From positions 1 through 64,000 of the forward strand of contig NZ_JQKE01000007.1 of assembly GCF_000745895.1 (NCBI RefSeq): 64,000 bases of DNA, in the 5' to 3' direction. This document shows positions 19,006 through 28,233 of the stretch, piece by piece. Position numbers and translations under genes: made by a program. The notes beneath the pieces were generated by a model that worked only from the letters and a program-made list of their open reading frames with translations, was not told where the DNA came from and did no database searches. Within the stretch, counting starts at the first letter, position 1, and each line of letters begins with the position of its first letter. This DNA is from Stenoxybacter acetivorans DSM 19021 (GTDB lineage: Bacteria; Pseudomonadota; Gammaproteobacteria; Burkholderiales; Neisseriaceae).

Positions 19006-20025
19006 TTACGCATCCTCATAGCCGTTTGGGTTTTGCATTTGCCAACGCCAAGCGTCGCGCAGCATCAGAAATAAATCTTTATTGGCTTGCCAGCCCAATT
19101 CTTCTTTGGCTTTGCTTGCATCGGCATAACACGCGGCAACATCGCCTTCTCGGCGCGGGGCGATTTTTCGCGGGATACCAATGCCGCTGACCAATTCAAA
19201 TGCCTGCACCACTTCCGAAACCGTAAACCCACTGCCTGTGCCTAAGTTATACACATGGACACCTGCTTCATCTTTTTTGGTAGCCATCGCCGCCAAATGA
19301 CCGGCAGCAAGGTCTTCAACGTGAATATAATCACGGATAGCAGTGCCGTCGCGGGTGGGGTAGTCGTTGCCATAGACGGACAATTCGTCAAGTTTGCCGA
19401 TGGCCACTTGGCAAATATAGGGCAAGAGGTTGTTGGGAATGCCATTGGGGTTTTCACCGATTAAACCGCTTTCGTGCGCACCAATGGGATTGAAATAACG
19501 CAATAACACCACGCTGAAACGGTTGTCGGCTGCCTGAACATCGCGCAGCAGGTTTTCGGCTTGATACTTGCTGTCGCCGTAGGGATTGGCGGTGTCGCCG
19601 ATGGGCATGTCTTCGGTAATCGGCAATTTGGCAGGATCGCCGTAAACAGTGGCAGACGAGCTGAATACAATGTGAAACACGCCTGCTTTTGCCATTTCTT
19701 CGATCAAAATACGAGTGCCGTTAATATTGTTGTCGGCATATTTTTCGGGTTCACGCACACTTTCCGCCACGCTTTTCAAGCCGGCAAAATGCAAAACCGC
19801 ATCAATTGTGTGTTCGGCAAAAATACGCCGCAAAATTTCGGGGTCGCGCACGTCGCCTTGATAAAATGCGGGCGATTCGCCGCTGATGAGTTCGATTCGT
19901 TCCAGCACCAAAGGTGAAGCATTGCTTAAATTATCCAGTATCACCACCTGATGATTGGCGGCAATGAGCTGCAATACAGTGTGAGAACCAATAAAACCGG
20001 CACCGCCGGTAACCAAAACAGCCAT
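19006..20025 (-). CDS. galE: UDP-glucose 4-epimerase
   Basis: GalE interconverts UDP-glucose and UDP-galactose, supplying galactose for surface glycans. In 339 residues it has the NAD-binding GGAGFIGSH at the N-terminus, the catalytic serine block SSSATVYGD and the Tyr-x-x-x-Lys pair in NPYGDSKY, typical of the short-chain dehydrogenase fold. RDYIHVEDLAAGH and YNLGTGSGFTVSEV are GalE signatures. It is convergent with uvrB, and separated from hslO by a 250-base gap with a degenerate palindromic repeat. Confidence 0.96.
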   Translation of the reverse strand: MAVLVTGGAGFIGSHTVLQLIAANHQVVILDNLSNASPLVLERIELISGESPAFYQGDVRDPEILRRIFAEHTIDAVLHFAGLKSVAESVREPEKYADNNINGTRILIEEMAKAGVFHIVFSSSATVYGDPAKLPITEDMPIGDTANPYGDSKYQAENLLRDVQAADNRFSVVLLRYFNPIGAHESGLIGENPNGIPNNLLPYICQVAIGKLDELSVYGNDYPTRDGTAIRDYIHVEDLAAGHLAAMATKKDEAGVHVYNLGTGSGFTVSEVVQAFELVSGIGIPRKIAPRREGDVAACYADASKAKEELGWQANKDLFLMLRDAWRWQMQNPNGYEDA

Positions 20026-20131
20026 GATTGATGTCCTTAATCCAAATCTGCCGATGCTTAATATCTGTTCGGCATCATACCAAAATTATTCAATTATACT
20101 AAAGCAATTAAATTTTCAAACATCTCTCAAA

Positions 20132-20224
20132 CGTTCTTGCGAGAAGCGCAGCGATGCGGCCATTCGGAATTTAGAAAACGCAGCACGGTTACAATCGAGT
20201 TACTTCGCTTTGTGTGCAATGACG
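20132..20224. repeat. Degenerate dispersed palindromic repeat (CGTCATTGCGAG type)
   Basis: The left part at 20132-20160 (TTGCGAGAAGCGCAGCGATG) and the inverted right part at 20197-20224 (reverse complement begins CGTCATTGC and continues AAAGCGAAGTAACTC) resemble two ends of the CGTCATTGCGAGnnAAGCGAAGCAATC palindromes dispersed in many unrelated bacteria. The arms are too diverged to pair perfectly. It fills most of the galE-hslO gap. Confidence 0.4.
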
Positions 20225-20279
20225 GCGTCATTTTGATGTTTGTTTTTTGCAGTGCTCAGTACCAACCAAACGGATTGTA

Positions 20280-21200
20280 CTAATTTTCCGCCGTTTTTTT
20301 ATTCAGTGCAGCATAATAAGCAGTATCCATGCCGAATAATTGATTGATGTCATTTTCGTCAAACACATAACGTTCATGGCAAAAATCGCAGCAAATTTCC
20401 ACGCTGCCTTGTTCTGCAACCGCTTCACCCACTTCTTCACCGCCGAGCAGCAGCAACATGTCGCGTACTTTGCTGCGGGAGCAGGTGCAGGCAAATTCGA
20501 TGTTCTGAGCAGGAAACACGCGCGGCGGTATTTCGTGAAATAAACGATAAAGAATGGTGCTGGCATCTAAGTTCAGCAATTCATCGCGGCTTAAGGTCTG
20601 CGCCGGTATGCGAATTTCTGCCCAAGCATTGTCGGCATTGGCTGCATTGATGCTGTTGTCGGGCATTTTTTGCAAAAGCAAACCGCCCAAATGCTGCCCA
20701 TCTGCCGCCAGTTGAATAAAACTGTCCAGCTGCTCAGACTGATGCAGATAATTCATCAGCATTTGTGCCACTGTGCCGCCTGCCAACGGCACAATGCCTT
20801 GCCACGATTCGCCGTTGGCGGGCTGCAAAGTTAATACAAACATGCCGTCTTCACCCAATAAATCCGTCAGCGCGGCGTTTTCAGGCAGCCTGATGTTTTC
20901 GTCCCAGCGGGCGGTGGCGCGGCAGGTGCGATCAGACGTGGCTTCGGCAGTGAGCATTTTCAGCATGCCTTTGCCTTGCACTTGAACGATAAGCTGTCCG
21001 TCGAATTTTAAATTGGCGGCGAGCAACACCGCCGCTGCCGTGAGTTCACCCAGTGCGGTGCGTATTGGCAGCGGATAGTGTTTTTGGCTGTTGATGTGCT
21101 GCCACACTTCAGTTAAACGCACGTGCAAACCGCGTATCGGTAATTCATCAAACACAAAGCGGGTTAAACGGTTGTCTTCGGGAGTGGATTCGTTTTTCAT
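20280..21200 (-). CDS. hslO: Redox-regulated chaperone Hsp33
   Basis: Hsp33 is a holdase activated when oxidation releases zinc from its C-terminal cysteines. The 306-residue protein keeps both parts of the switch: CTC (within EFACTCSR) and CDFC (within EICCDFCHERY), giving the C-x-C plus C-x-x-C zinc site; an extra Cys precedes the second motif. The N-terminal half has LGELTAAAVLLAANLKFDGQL and LQVQGKG-type substrate-domain blocks. It lies alone between galE and rdgC, with an uptake sequence just upstream near 21290. Confidence 0.96.
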   Translation of the reverse strand: MKNESTPEDNRLTRFVFDELPIRGLHVRLTEVWQHINSQKHYPLPIRTALGELTAAAVLLAANLKFDGQLIVQVQGKGMLKMLTAEATSDRTCRATARWDENIRLPENAALTDLLGEDGMFVLTLQPANGESWQGIVPLAGGTVAQMLMNYLHQSEQLDSFIQLAADGQHLGGLLLQKMPDNSINAANADNAWAEIRIPAQTLSRDELLNLDASTILYRLFHEIPPRVFPAQNIEFACTCSRSKVRDMLLLLGGEEVGEAVAEQGSVEICCDFCHERYVFDENDINQLFGMDTAYYAALNKKTAEN

Positions 21201-21301
21201 GATTGGGAAAAAATTTGAGATGCTGTTTATATGACCTCATCGGCGGTAAAATCAAGCCAGATGCCGTTATGATAAAATCCAAGCATTCAGGCTGCCTGAA
21301 A

Positions 21302-22201
21302 TCATTCGCTCCAGCCGCCCAAATGCACTGCCAATTCCGCAATCAGCCCGCTTAAGGTTTCGGTCATTAATATTTGTGAAGCAAACAGCAGACTTTCAGG
21401 GTCGTCGCCGTGGTTGGCGGCTTCTTCTTGCAATACGTCTAAAAATTGAATGCGTTTGAGCGTCCATGTGTCGGTGAGCACAAAACGGACGCGTTCCTGC
21501 CAGCACAAACCCAGTTGGGTAACGGTTTTGCCGCTTTTTATGTGGTTGACCACTTCTTCGGCAAGCAAATCCTGCTTGCTCATGCGCACAGTGGCAGCCG
21601 AATCGCCCAAGCCTTTCAGTTCACAGTCGCTGTCTAGTTCAAATCCGCCCGCCGCTGCGCCGTGGAACAGCCAATGGGTCATCACGCTGCCGGGAGATTG
21701 TTTGGTGTCGGGTAAACGTGCATCTAAACCGCCCAAGGCGTCACGCAGCTGTGTTAATAAGGTTTCGGCTTTGTTGGCGTTGGCTTGGTTAATCAACAAT
21801 AAACCGTTATCGGTATCGATAATGGCTTCAATGCGGCTGCTTTTGGTAAATGCACGCGGCAGTAAGTCGTCGGTGATTTGTTCTTTGAGTTCTTGTTTTT
21901 CTTTGCGCCCGAGACTGCGCGCTTCGGCTGCCTGAATGTTGGCGATTCTGTCGTCCAATACATCGCGGATTACTGCTGACGGTAATACTTTTTCTTCTTT
22001 TTTCAAGGCAATGCGCCATGTATTTTGTGCGGCAAACACCATTTCCGAACCAAACGGTGCGCTCGGTGCAAATCCGCTGCTGTCCCAGTCCAAACCCAAG
22101 CACGGCGTAAACGCTGCTTTAGCCAGCTTGTCGGTGATTACCGCCAAAGCGGGCAAAGTTTCTTTGTTTAATGGGTAAATACTTAACTGCTTAAACCACA
22201 T
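21302..22201 (-). CDS. rdgC: Recombination-associated protein RdgC
   Basis: RdgC forms a ring around DNA and limits RecA loading; in gonococcus its loss lowers pilin antigenic variation. The 299-residue sequence begins MWFKQLSIYPL, the family's N-terminal hallmark, followed by a GFAPSAPFG segment, and contains KEQITDDLLPRAF and NGLLLINQANANKAETLL. Length matches the family. It is divergent from galU across 132 bases that must hold both promoters. Confidence 0.95.
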   Translation of the reverse strand: MWFKQLSIYPLNKETLPALAVITDKLAKAAFTPCLGLDWDSSGFAPSAPFGSEMVFAAQNTWRIALKKEEKVLPSAVIRDVLDDRIANIQAAEARSLGRKEKQELKEQITDDLLPRAFTKSSRIEAIIDTDNGLLLINQANANKAETLLTQLRDALGGLDARLPDTKQSPGSVMTHWLFHGAAAGGFELDSDCELKGLGDSAATVRMSKQDLLAEEVVNHIKSGKTVTQLGLCWQERVRFVLTDTWTLKRIQFLDVLQEEAANHGDDPESLLFASQILMTETLSGLIAELAVHLGGWSE

Positions 22202-22333
22202 GTTTGATTTCCTTTTGTTTTATGGCGGTACACCCGATTTTCAGTGCTGCCGTACCGTGCGATGCGTGTTCCATTATATAATGAGCGGTGAAGTTTCATA
22301 AAAGCAATTGGGTTTAACCAAAACGGAAAAGTA

Positions 22334-23224
22334 ATGATGAAAAAAATCAAAAAAGCAGTTTTCCCTGTGGCGGGTTTGGGGACACGTTTTTTGCCTGCCA
22401 CCAAAGCCAATCCCAAGGAAATGCTGCCGATTGTTGATAAGCCTTTGATTCAATATGCGGTGGAAGAGGCAGTTGATGCCGGCTGCACTGAATTGGTATT
22501 CATCACAGGACGCAATAAACGCAGTATTGAAGACCATTTCGATAAGGCTTATGAACTGGAAACGGAGCTGTCCTACAAAAACAAAGTGGAATTGCTGGAA
22601 CACGTTCAAAAAATTATTCCCGATAATGTTACTTGTATTTATATCCGCCAAACCGAAGCCTTGGGGCTGGGGCATGCGGTGCTGTGCGCTCAAGCGGCGA
22701 TTGACAATGAACCGTTTGCGGTGATTTTGGCAGACGATTTAATCGATGCGTCAAAAGGAGCGATAACGCAAATGGTTGAGCTGTATCAGCAAACCGGCAG
22801 CAACATCATTGCCGTGGAACAAATTGACCCGGAAGACACGGCTTCATACGGTATTGTTGATGTGTATGCCGATGCGGTCAGCGGGTTGAATCGTGTGCGC
22901 AATATTGTGGAAAAACCGCAGCCGCAAGATGCACCGTCTAATTTGGGTGTGGTTGGGCGGTATATTTTAAATCCCACTATTTTTAATTTATTGCGCACCA
23001 CCCCGCGCGGTGCGGGCGGTGAAATTCAATTAACCGATGCCATTGCCGCGTCCTTGCTGCATGAAACCTTGCTTGCCTGCTACTTTGACGGCACGCGCTA
23101 CGACTGCGGCAGCAAACTGGGCTATTTGCATGCCAATTTGGTTTATGGCTTAAATCATCCACAAGTGGGTGCAGACTTTAAAGAAATCATACGCCAAACC
23201 GCAGCCAAGCTGAATTTAATCTGA
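22334..23224 (+). CDS. galU: UTP-glucose-1-phosphate uridylyltransferase
   Basis: GalU joins UTP and glucose-1-phosphate to UDP-glucose, the precursor for galactose and other surface sugars and the substrate of GalE. The 296 residues start with the nucleotidyltransferase motif VFPVAGLGTRFLPATKANPKEMLP and contain DKPLIQYAVEEA, VILADDLID with the metal Asp, GRYIL and GGEIQLTDAIA. Two adjacent ATGs could start it; GGAAAAGTA favours the first. kdsA follows after 30 bases, so the two sugar genes are probably co-transcribed. Confidence 0.96.
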   Translation: MMKKIKKAVFPVAGLGTRFLPATKANPKEMLPIVDKPLIQYAVEEAVDAGCTELVFITGRNKRSIEDHFDKAYELETELSYKNKVELLEHVQKIIPDNVTCIYIRQTEALGLGHAVLCAQAAIDNEPFAVILADDLIDASKGAITQMVELYQQTGSNIIAVEQIDPEDTASYGIVDVYADAVSGLNRVRNIVEKPQPQDAPSNLGVVGRYILNPTIFNLLRTTPRGAGGEIQLTDAIAASLLHETLLACYFDGTRYDCGSKLGYLHANLVYGLNHPQVGADFKEIIRQTAAKLNLI

Positions 23225-24109
<885 letters not shown>

Positions 24110-24457
24110 CTGAATGGTTTATTCTGCTGACAGACAAGCAAAAAAATATAGCTTCCGACCTTTGGGTCGGTGTTATTTTGGTGTTAGGGCGCGTTTGTAT
24201 CGCGCCCTAACCACACGTTGCCTTCTATGATGGGGTGCAGCGTGTTCCCACTCTGAAAGACGGGATTTTATTTTAAGGTTGGTAAGGAAAAAAGAAAAAA
24301 ATTTAACGCCTTTTCTTGCCGCTATTTTGGCAAATATCCATAAACAAGCATGGGCAAAACAAGCCCAACAACAGCAAGCCGTACTGTTGGCAAGAATGTG
24401 AAAAAGCAAATTTTCTATTTTTAGGGCAGTATATAAAACAAATTGCTCTGCTGAAAA
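24110..24457. other. kdsA-pilX intergenic region with a possible structured RNA at 24183-24275
   Basis: After the kdsA terminator, three helices follow one another with almost no gap. The first is GTTAGGGCGCG (24183-24193) with CGCGCCCTAAC (24201-24211). The second is ACACG (24213-24217) with CGTGT (24241-24245). The third is TCCC (24246-24249) with GGGA (24262-24265), extended by TCT/AGA and followed by TTTTATTTT. This looks like a small RNA ending in a terminator, or a run-through tail of kdsA. I see no clear promoter of its own. The remainder up to the pilX stop is featureless, AT-rich sequence. Confidence 0.4.
24155..24180 (+). terminator. kdsA terminator
   Basis: CCGACC (24155-24160) and GGTCGG (24165-24170) form a six-base stem with a TTTG loop, followed by TGTTATTTT. 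Its position 45 bases past the kdsA stop fits termination of galU-kdsA. Confidence 0.55.
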
Positions 24458-24928
24458 TTAAAGTTGTCGGCATGCGCCGTTTGTTTTTTTTGCGTCTGCA
24501 TCAGCGGCGGTTTCGCATTCATAAGTGTTGCCAAATGCAGACATCCACAAAGATTTTGTTCTGCTACTTGTTCCATTGGCAAGCGCGAACAGGGCATAGT
24601 TGGTTGCTGGATTATCGTTGTCAGCACAGTCTGCATTGCCGCAACGGGCTGATAAATCATATTTTCGAGCAAGTTCTGCGTTGTCTCCTGTTGTTGCCGA
24701 AGTAATTTTTTCTAGTACGTCTTTTTGTTTAACATTGCCACTCAATTTTAATGATGCCAATTGCTGGTGTGTTTGAGTCAGTGCCGTGCGTGCGGCTGCT
24801 AAATCGGCTCTTTCAATATAGTTTGTATAAGCAGGTAAAGCAAATGCTGCCAAAATGCCGATAATGCTAACGACTATCATCAGCTCAATCAGCGTAAAAC
24901 CTTTGATTTTAATATTGATATTATTCAT
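24458..24928 (-). CDS. pilX: Minor pilin PilX (PilE-like)
   Basis: A 156-residue type IV pilin-like protein, last of the pilHIJKX row. It has a short leader ending IKG, then [14 protein letters not shown] with Glu5, the PilD cleavage and N-methylation motif, and one long hydrophobic helix. C-terminal cysteines ([10 protein letters not shown] and YECE...GACRQL) can form the pilin disulfide loop. In meningococcus, PilX is needed for bacterial aggregation and adhesion. Position and pilin type support the name; sequence identity with meningococcal PilX was not tested. Confidence 0.8.
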   Translation of the reverse strand: MNNINIKIKGFTLIELMIVVSIIGILAAFALPAYTNYIERADLAAARTALTQTHQQLASLKLSGNVKQKDVLEKITSATTGDNAELARKYDLSARCGNADCADNDNPATNYALFALANGTSSRTKSLWMSAFGNTYECETAADADAKKTNGACRQL

Positions 24929-24941
24929 GGTGTTAATTTTA

Positions 24942-25499
24942 CTATTGACTCTTAGGAACGGGGAATGTGGCTTGGATGTTGGATTGAAGGGTAACTACTG
25001 TGTTTGCATTATTGCCGTGTGCCCGTGCAGTAACGCGGAATACATGGAAGGTATCGCCGAGTGCACTGGTATCAACCCCTAAATATTCAATAATATGGGG
25101 ATGTTTTTTCCAATCGTGGTCTCGTTCCCATGCCGATACATTACAGGTTGGCATTGGTACACAAGAAGATTGGAGAATGTCTGTTTGGCTAAGTATCCCA
25201 AAATAATCCCCTGAACCATAAACATCGGTTCCGGAATTGATGCCGCCGGCGGGTACACACAAAGCAGTGTCTTTGCAATCTACGGTGAATTTAGCCGTTG
25301 GGTTTAATTCACCCACTTCTCTCTCGCCGACGCGCAAGGCGGTTTCTGCACGTGATAATGCTATCTTGCGGTCTGCATCATTGGCAGAAATACGCATTTC
25401 AGTATTACCGCCTTGTATGCCGGCAATAACGAGAAATGCAATTACCAACATGCTGATTAATACAATAAACAGCGAAAACCCGGTTTGTTTTGTATTCAT
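24942..25499 (-). CDS. pilK: Minor pilin PilK
   Basis: A 185-residue protein with the PilX-N type prepilin start: leader ending QTG, then [17 protein letters not shown]. Position 5 is Ile, not Glu; this is typical of the GspK/PilX-like subunit, which caps the minor-pilin complex and does not need Glu5 to bond to a preceding subunit. The block [17 protein letters not shown] continues the family pattern. It lies 55 bases after pilJ and 13 before pilX. Confidence 0.82.
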   Translation of the reverse strand: MNTKQTGFSLFIVLISMLVIAFLVIAGIQGGNTEMRISANDADRKIALSRAETALRVGEREVGELNPTAKFTVDCKDTALCVPAGGINSGTDVYGSGDYFGILSQTDILQSSCVPMPTCNVSAWERDHDWKKHPHIIEYLGVDTSALGDTFHVFRVTARAHGNNANTVVTLQSNIQATFPVPKSQ

Positions 25500-25554
25500 T
25501 TATCTGCCCTTTTCTTTGGTTATTGCTTGCGTTTCGCTCAGGGATTCATTCTTA

Positions 25555-26640
25555 TTAAGGAGGGGTTCTGGCAAGTACACGGTTAGCGCACACATTGCCG
25601 CCGCGCACCGCGATATCAATGGCGTAATTTATATTCTGAGTATCTACAGTTACCCCTAAGGGAATGTGAATCAATGCCGGCAAAAGTGCTTGATCCAATG
25701 GGGAGGCAAGGGTGGGGGGATTATAACTCAGCGTATCTGTGTAGAATGTGAAACTGGTTGTGCCGGCGTTGAAATTGTCCGTACCACCAAGACCGGTATT
25801 AATATTACAACCGGCTCCATCATCATTCGCTGATATATCTGCATAACCGTATTGAATTGGACCAAAAGCTTGAACATTACTCACCAATAGCTGCGGACCT
25901 TCCCATTGATTGTTATTACCCAATGTGAAGCGATATAAACTGGGTGCACCTCGTGCGTCGTCACCAACCACATAAGCCGATGATGCAAAGCGGGTTACTG
26001 TGGTTCTTGAAGAGGGCGATATACCGCCAACATTAAGGATCTTGCCATCTTTATCAATTGTTGAAATAACCAACTCTGAACAAGTTGATACCGCAACGGG
26101 CGTATTTTCGGCAATGCCAATGCCATCATCAAATACCACTTCGTTGACACCCTGTAAACGCCCAAAACCCACGCCATAAGTAAAAATTAATGCGTTGCTG
26201 GGATTGTTTAAAGTTACTCCTGTTTGACCAAGGAATGTACTTCCATTCATCTGACGAATCCCAAAGTTATTTCCATTGTCGTGTGTGGTTGCTGTACCTA
26301 CCTCACTGGGATCATTGGCACCGGCAGTAGTGTGATTACCCGTTACTGAGTTGCCAGGATTTCTCGGACCTTCTGCCGCCAGATTATAACAACCGAATAC
26401 CCCTGCGGCGCGGGCATCTCTGGCGAGCATATTGGTGGCATTGCGCAAATCCTGTTGCACGGCAATGCGGCTTTGTCCTTGTGTAGAGAGATTTTGCGTG
26501 GTGATGTAAGTTGTGCCCACTGCCAATAAAACGATTATACCAATGGCACTGGCAACCATAAACTCAATCAGGCTGAAACCGGATTGTTTGTGTGACTTGT
26601 GCCATGACAATGGCTTGGGCTGGTAAATGTGTGTTGGCAT
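25555..26640 (-). CDS. pilJ: Minor pilin PilJ (PilW family)
   Basis: A 361-residue PilW-type minor pilin. A 20-residue basic leader ends KQSG, followed by FSLIEFMVASAIGIIVLL with Glu5. The long C-terminal globular part is rich in Asn, Gly and Thr and has few Cys. This subunit belongs to the core minor-pilin complex that primes pilus assembly (FimU/PilV/PilW/PilX in Pseudomonas). An uptake sequence sits just upstream at about 26650, in the 38-base gap after pilI. Confidence 0.85.
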   Translation of the reverse strand: MPTHIYQPKPLSWHKSHKQSGFSLIEFMVASAIGIIVLLAVGTTYITTQNLSTQGQSRIAVQQDLRNATNMLARDARAAGVFGCYNLAAEGPRNPGNSVTGNHTTAGANDPSEVGTATTHDNGNNFGIRQMNGSTFLGQTGVTLNNPSNALIFTYGVGFGRLQGVNEVVFDDGIGIAENTPVAVSTCSELVISTIDKDGKILNVGGISPSSRTTVTRFASSAYVVGDDARGAPSLYRFTLGNNNQWEGPQLLVSNVQAFGPIQYGYADISANDDGAGCNINTGLGGTDNFNAGTTSFTFYTDTLSYNPPTLASPLDQALLPALIHIPLGVTVDTQNINYAIDIAVRGGNVCANRVLARTPP

Positions 26641-26678
26641 AATAATTTGGGCTGCCTGAAAAATATTCTGTTGCGGTG

Positions 26679-27260
26679 TTAATCTGAAATCGGCAAGGAA
26701 TAGGTATATTCAATCATGCCATTGGCATCAGTACCGAGATTTTTATCTTCGCCGTCGGCAATTTGCATTTTCCATTTTATTTCAAGTGTATCATCGGGTT
26801 TTACATCTAAATTAATATCTTCGATATTTGTCAAATTTGCGTTCACTTCATTCTTAAAATGGCACAGTTGTATGTTTGCCATTCCATTTCTATCATAAGT
26901 CTGACCACCAGTATAATTGTCATTGCAGTTGTTGTTACTTTTAATTCCAGTCCAGAGGTTTTCATAGAAACTGTAGTCTTTTGCAGCCACAGTGGCATCG
27001 TTTGTCGGAGCGATTAATACAGGGTTGGTCAGCATACTTTCCATTAAATTTTGCGCCGCCTGTGCAACAACGGTTTGATTGCCTGCTTCCTGAACGCTAC
27101 TGACACCGCGCAATTGCGCGACCATCAACACCAATACACCAAACGACAATACAAAAATAGAAATCATCACCTCAATTAAAGTGCTGCCTTTTTGACGGTT
27201 TTTTAATTGCGTGTGTCGGTGTTGATTCAACTGGGTTTGTACAGTAAAACGGGGCATCAT
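26679..27260 (-). CDS. pilI: Minor pilin PilI (PilV family)
   Basis: A 193-residue minor pilin. A long basic leader ends RQKG, followed by STLIEVMISIFVLSFGVLVL; the first mature residue is Ser rather than the usual Phe or Met, and Glu5 is present. The VLSFGVL..AQLRG pattern is typical of PilV-type subunits. It lies 15 bases after pilH and is part of the same transcript. Confidence 0.85.
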   Translation of the reverse strand: MMPRFTVQTQLNQHRHTQLKNRQKGSTLIEVMISIFVLSFGVLVLMVAQLRGVSSVQEAGNQTVVAQAAQNLMESMLTNPVLIAPTNDATVAAKDYSFYENLWTGIKSNNNCNDNYTGGQTYDRNGMANIQLCHFKNEVNANLTNIEDINLDVKPDDTLEIKWKMQIADGEDKNLGTDANGMIEYTYSLPISD

Positions 27261-27275
27261 TGTGTTTTCTCCGGT

Positions 27276-27941
27276 TTAGGGCTCGCCGCAGATGGGCGAG
27301 GCGACATCTGATGCAGTATAATTTGCAGGACAGGCACCACTCCTGCCGCTTGCATCCAGAAAAATCATACTGGATAGTTTTTTACCGTCATTGTTTTTGC
27401 TGAATGTTAAACGCGCTTCGCCGCTGCCTACTTGTAATGAACCGCCCGCATACCAACCAAACGTACCGTTGGGCAGAAAGGCAAATCTCGGAGTTGCCAG
27501 ATCAGCAGGTGGCTTCGATGAACCGAAAGATTGTGTCTGTATGGTGACGGCAATGGGATTTTGCTGGTTGGCACCGTTTTGATTTACTGCGATGGTTCTA
27601 ATGGCCTCATCAGTAACTAACGCACCGTCACGGTTTCTGTCAGCAAATGCAGTTAATCCCTGAACAGCATTAGGAGTGGGTGCTTGGCAATTATTATTCG
27701 GGCTGCCGTCGGTTTTTATGGTAACGGGACACACCAATACCGGCACATTCAAGCGCACCGCTTCGCTGCGGGCAAATCGAAACAGGTTGGCGGTTTGCTC
27801 TGCTTTGCTGCGCACGGCTTGTCTTTGTGCCCACGCACTCATATTGGGCAAGGCAAAAGCCGCCATAATGCCGGTTAACATAACCACCACCATGAGTTCA
27901 ACTAAGGTAAATCCGCGCTGCGGTGTGGAATTGGGTTTCAT
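27276..27941 (-). CDS. pilH: Minor pilin PilH (FimT/GspH family)
   Basis: A GspH/FimT-type minor pilin. The leader ends PQRG, then FTLVELMVVVMLTGIMAAFALP with Glu5; the segment FRFARSEAVRLNVPV is characteristic of FimT/FimU. The C-terminus has conserved cysteines (LVCPV, NNCQAP, GACPAN, PICGEP). I start at the ATG at 27941, giving a ten-residue leader. An upstream ATG at 27989 would give a 26-residue leader but lies almost on the predicted transcription start (TACAAT just upstream). First gene of pilHIJKX, 290 bases after dnaB. Confidence 0.85.
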   Translation of the reverse strand: MKPNSTPQRGFTLVELMVVVMLTGIMAAFALPNMSAWAQRQAVRSKAEQTANLFRFARSEAVRLNVPVLVCPVTIKTDGSPNNNCQAPTPNAVQGLTAFADRNRDGALVTDEAIRTIAVNQNGANQQNPIAVTIQTQSFGSSKPPADLATPRFAFLPNGTFGWYAGGSLQVGSGEARLTFSKNNDGKKLSSMIFLDASGRSGACPANYTASDVASPICGEP

Positions 27942-28233
27942 TTTTTGGTTTCGTTCGGTTGGCACGGTATTGCAGTGTTTCCGTTTCATTTATTGTCTAT
28001 TGTATTGCAGTCTGTTTTAAATACAATAAGCGAAACAATGTTTTACAAAAGGGCAATTGACTATTGTTTTTTATATTTTTTTAATAATGGCAATAGTGGG
28101 TTGTTTGCCGTAATCGTTGTTAAATCAATCAATTCAGTTTATATCCTGAGATTTTGCTTGAAAGCAAATCAATACAGGCAATCTGTTACTCAGTGCTGCG
28201 TTATTGTGTACGCAATGAATTGCTCAGTACCGC

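Noticed and set aside
24173-24409. Minus-strand open frame of 78 codons in the kdsA-pilX gap
   Set aside because: It runs through the hairpins of the possible structured RNA, lacks a ribosome binding site, and its Cys- and Arg-rich content does not look like a real protein.
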